A DNA stretch of 21,239 nt from SMAG-U1939 sp036376595 (GTDB taxonomy: Bacteria > Chloroflexota > Ktedonobacteria > Ktedonobacterales > JADMIN01). Positions 18,682-21,239 of the stretch are shown here, in pieces. The position numbers and the translations under genes were made by a program. The notes below the pieces were generated by a model. The model was not told where the DNA came from. It saw only the letters and a program-made list of their open reading frames with translations, and did not search any database. The DNA is taken from positions 1 through 21,239 of the forward strand of contig DASVAA010000040.1 of assembly GCA_036376595.1 (NCBI GenBank), written 5' to 3'. Every line of letters begins with the position of its first letter. Position 1 is the first letter of the stretch.

Positions 18682-21239
18682 ATGTCCGCAGCGACCGGCC
18701 GTCCCAATTTCTTCATCCTGCTGGAGCTTGATCCCGACGCGCCGTGGAGTCAAACGGACTTCGAGATTCGCCTCAAGGAAAAGCAGAACGAGTGGTCGCG
18801 CCTGGCCAACAATCCAAAGCCAGAGGTCAGGAACAACGCGAACAGCAACCTCCAACTGGGTCGCGAAATTCACCGGGTAATGGAGGACTCCAATGAGCGC
18901 GCTCGGGAGGGACAGGAATATCGTAAGGCCGTCGAGGCAGCCAAAGCGCCGATGCTGCGCCAGTTCGAGGCAGACTTGACCGTCTTGCACGACAGCGGGG
19001 CCACTGTGGCCCAGGCCGAACTTGAGGAACTGGTCAAGACTTATCAGAGTGTGCTCACCAAACAGGAGATCCAAGATCGGTTGGCGGTGAAGGGCATTAC
19101 CATTCGCGCTAATCCCCGTGACAATGAGCAGGACGCCGATCGTTCAGAAGAGAAACCCTTCGATCCAGTAGTGGCACAGCAGATCCAGGATAACTTGAAC
19201 TTCCTCAATGAGGCCTCACTGTACACCCTGCTGAGCAACGCGCCGGGGAGGTCGTCCACGAGGTCCCTGGACTTCAACAGTCCTTCGAGCGAGATGCTGG
19301 AGGCGGCCACCCTATTGAGCGAGTGGACCTTCAAGCAGATCAACACTGGCCCAGAGATCACGGCAAAGCGCGCGCTAGCGGGCCAGGCGCAGAGCATCTT
19401 CAAGGACAAGAGCAAGCGCGAGAAGTACGATGAGATGTTGCGCCGGCAACCGTTGGATCAGTTGCTCAAGCAGATCGAGCGCCTATGCGCGCCACTGAAA
19501 GAGCTCAACCCGCAGCGCGCGGAGCAGTTTCTGCGTAAGGCGGTCGAGCATTCCGTGCTACTTGCGGACGCCACCGATGCCTTGACAAAGCTGATTAAAA
19601 GCAAAGGATGGCCGCAGATCCTGCTGAGCGACCCGACAGATGCCGTCCAGCGCCTGCATGCCTGTGCCAACTGCCACCGGCTCAGCGATCCCGCAGACCA
19701 GTTCTGCAAGTGGTGCAAAGAGCCGTTGTGGCTTGATTGCCCAAACTGTGATGCAAAGCATCTCGACGCGGGGGTGCCTAACTGTGGCAAGTGCGGATTT
19801 CCACTGACTCGACGCCCCTGGGTAGTCTGGGTGCTGAACGAGACAGATCGCTTGGTTCGCCTACAAGATTGGACTGCTGCCGCCGAGCAGTTGGACGAAG
19901 TCCGCCAGGAGTGGGCGCCCAAGCATCCCGACGACTTGGTGCGCCGCATGGACGTACTCACCCAGCAGCTTCAGCCACAGATTGACGAAATCAACAGGGA
20001 GCGCGAGGAGCACCGCAAGCGCGAGGAGGAAGCGCGCCAGCGGGAGCAGGAGCGGCTGGAGGCCGAGCGCAAAGCGCGCGAGGCGGCACTCCAGGCCATC
20101 GCGGCCCGGGTGCGAGAGCGCCGGCTCTACGAGGTGCGCCGGCTGCTTGCCGAGGCGCCGCGCCCAACGGACGAGCACCCCGACTACAAGACACAGCTCT
20201 CTGGGTTCCAGAAAACGGCCGAGGATGGCATCAAAGAGGCTGAGCGGCTGGTGGCCCAGGCACGCGCGGCGCACGAGCGCGGCGACGACGACGAGGCGGC
20301 GCGACTGTGTTATGACGCGCTACATGGATGCGCTGACAGCAGCGAAGCCATGATCTTGCAAGGCAGTCTCCGCGTCCCGCCGCCCCGCAATCTCCACGTC
20401 GAGACGGTCGGCCATAGCGAGGTACGGCTGAAATGGGATCCACCGTCATCGCCCCAGAGTGACGGCTACACCGTGCGGCGTAAGGTCGGCTCGGCTCCAG
20501 CCGCCCACGACGATGGGGCACTCGTCGAGATGACTGGAAAGGACAAGACGGCCTCTGAGGACACCCGTGCCGAGCGCGGCGAGCCGGTCTACTACGCCGT
20601 CTTCTCACGGGCTGGCATCCGCTATTCGCGCCCGGTGACCGCCGCCACGCTACTGGCACCGCCGATCACCGGCCTGGCCTGCGAGGTCACGCCGCACGAG
20701 GTGCGCTTGCACTGGGAAGCTCCGTCGCCGCACATGCGCGGAGTACGCGTGCGCCGGGCCGAGGGCGCGCCGCCCAAGACCATCGAGGACGGCGATGCGG
20801 TATCGGGCGCCGGGCCGGGGAGCGTCGCCGACCGCGACGTGCGGACTGGAACGCGCTACGGCTACGCGGTCTTCGCCGAGTATGCCGCCGTCAGCGGCCG
20901 CGCCGTGTGGTCCGCGGCGGCGAGCATTCACGCCGTGCCTCAGACACCGCCGCAGCCAATCACCGACCTGCGTGTCGAGCGACGAGCGGACCTGGCGGCC
21001 TACGCGATGGCCGTGCTGAGCTGCACACCACCAGAGTCCGGCGAGCTGTCCATCGTCGTGTACGCCGGCGACGAGCCGCCGCGGCCTGGCTCCGTGGACC
21101 GCTGGGACCTGCTCACCAGCAAGCGTCGTGTCCTCGCGGGGCACAGTCTGCCCGTATTGCATGCCTGGACAGGTCCGGGCGCCTGCTGGTACGTGCCCGT
21201 CGTGCGCCTGGACGATATGGGGTACGTCGGCAAGCCAGC
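18682..21239 (+). CDS. Multidomain J-like / double zinc-ribbon / coiled-coil / FN3-like protein (3' end outside window)
   Basis: The frame is open for 852 codons to the right edge. Order: an N-terminal degenerate J-like helical domain (about 9-90: FFILLELDPDAPW...HRVMEDSNERAREGQEY); a second one (about 173-253) ending FKDKSKREKYDEML, which resembles the last J-domain helices. Neither has the HPD motif needed to stimulate Hsp70. Then come two zinc ribbons with four CxxC knuckles (C328/C331, C342/C345, C353/C356, C368/C371), a highly charged Glu/Arg coiled coil (about 434-485), and two fibronectin-III-like domains (about 566-658 and 659-755). A third beta-rich domain runs to the edge. No signal peptide or membrane segment, so cytoplasmic. 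The first half is less GC-biased than surrounding genes. I infer a scaffold linked to an Hsp70-like or other NTPase encoded to the right; no specific function can be assigned. Confidence 0.88.
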   Translation, partial: MSAATGRPNFFILLELDPDAPWSQTDFEIRLKEKQNEWSRLANNPKPEVRNNANSNLQLGREIHRVMEDSNERAREGQEYRKAVEAAKAPMLRQFEADLTVLHDSGATVAQAELEELVKTYQSVLTKQEIQDRLAVKGITIRANPRDNEQDADRSEEKPFDPVVAQQIQDNLNFLNEASLYTLLSNAPGRSSTRSLDFNSPSSEMLEAATLLSEWTFKQINTGPEITAKRALAGQAQSIFKDKSKREKYDEMLRRQPLDQLLKQIERLCAPLKELNPQRAEQFLRKAVEHSVLLADATDALTKLIKSKGWPQILLSDPTDAVQRLHACANCHRLSDPADQFCKWCKEPLWLDCPNCDAKHLDAGVPNCGKCGFPLTRRPWVVWVLNETDRLVRLQDWTAAAEQLDEVRQEWAPKHPDDLVRRMDVLTQQLQPQIDEINREREEHRKREEEARQREQERLEAERKAREAALQAIAARVRERRLYEVRRLLAEAPRPTDEHPDYKTQLSGFQKTAEDGIKEAERLVAQARAAHERGDDDEAARLCYDALHGCADSSEAMILQGSLRVPPPRNLHVETVGHSEVRLKWDPPSSPQSDGYTVRRKVGSAPAAHDDGALVEMTGKDKTASEDTRAERGEPVYYAVFSRAGIRYSRPVTAATLLAPPITGLACEVTPHEVRLHWEAPSPHMRGVRVRRAEGAPPKTIEDGDAVSGAGPGSVADRDVRTGTRYGYAVFAEYAAVSGRAVWSAAASIHAVPQTPPQPITDLRVERRADLAAYAMAVLSCTPPESGELSIVVYAGDEPPRPGSVDRWDLLTSKRRVLAGHSLPVLHAWTGPGACWYVPVVRLDDMGYVGKP

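Noticed and set aside
18468..18731. Small plus-strand frame with a zinc-knuckle-like pattern (CTCGW ... CEECGY)
   Set aside because: The Cys pattern is suggestive, but the frame lacks a clear ribosome site, contains the promoter-like elements, and overlaps the start of the large gene by 50 bp with a different frame. It probably arose by chance.

Overview
The window is GC-rich (roughly two-thirds G+C by eye), densely coded DNA from a bacterium. The gene content (Liv-type transporter, split E1 alpha/beta plus E2 oxoacid dehydrogenase, lipoprotein binding protein) and the many short GC-rich palindromes would fit a Chloroflexota-like genome. That assignment is inference; no marker gene is present. 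I see no rRNA, tRNA, CRISPR array or transposase gene.

Layout. (1) 1-1843, plus strand: a compact operon of an ArsR-type regulator (cut by the left edge), an AHSA1/SRPBCC protein, a PNPOx-like flavin-binding protein and a VOC/glyoxalase protein. It is closed by a long hairpin at 1867-1905. (2) 1927-9652, minus strand, read from right to left: a LacI-type repressor, a 3-hydroxyisobutyrate dehydrogenase-family enzyme, E1 alpha and E1 beta of a 2-oxoacid dehydrogenase, an M24 peptidase-fold hydrolase, and the lipoyl acyltransferase E2. No E3 gene is in view. (3) 9886-10302, minus: a free-standing GIY-YIG protein. (4) 10622-16576, plus: an alpha/beta hydrolase of the C-C hydrolase type, followed by a complete branched-chain-amino-acid-type ABC transporter (binding lipoprotein, two permeases, two ATPases). 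(5) 16606-17673, minus: an NMT1/SsuA-like binding protein with no signal peptide. (6) 17810-18460, plus: an isochorismatase-family cysteine hydrolase. (7) 18682 to the right edge, plus: a large protein with two degenerate J-like domains, two zinc ribbons, a coiled coil and fibronectin-III-like domains, still open at the edge.

How they may work together. Blocks 2, 4, 5 and 6 look like one catabolic island: import of a small organic acid or amide, hydrolysis, oxidation, and conversion of a 2-oxoacid to an acyl-CoA. The LacI protein is a candidate controller. A CAAYCGTTYG-like, CG-centred motif lies just downstream of the -10 box of its own promoter and again just downstream of the strong promoter of the hydrolase/transporter operon.

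The most striking non-genic feature is a family of about eleven copies of a 23-bp element: a GTAG head followed by an 8-bp stem and 3-nt loop. This is the architecture of REP elements moved by RAYT (TnpA-REP) transposases. Copies lie between genes but also inside at least three coding regions, where they encode extra peptides and, in two genes, supply the stop codon. Longer purine/pyrimidine-arm elements ending in the same CCCTAC fill the gaps of the minus-strand gene block, and one forms the last 26 codons of the LacI gene.
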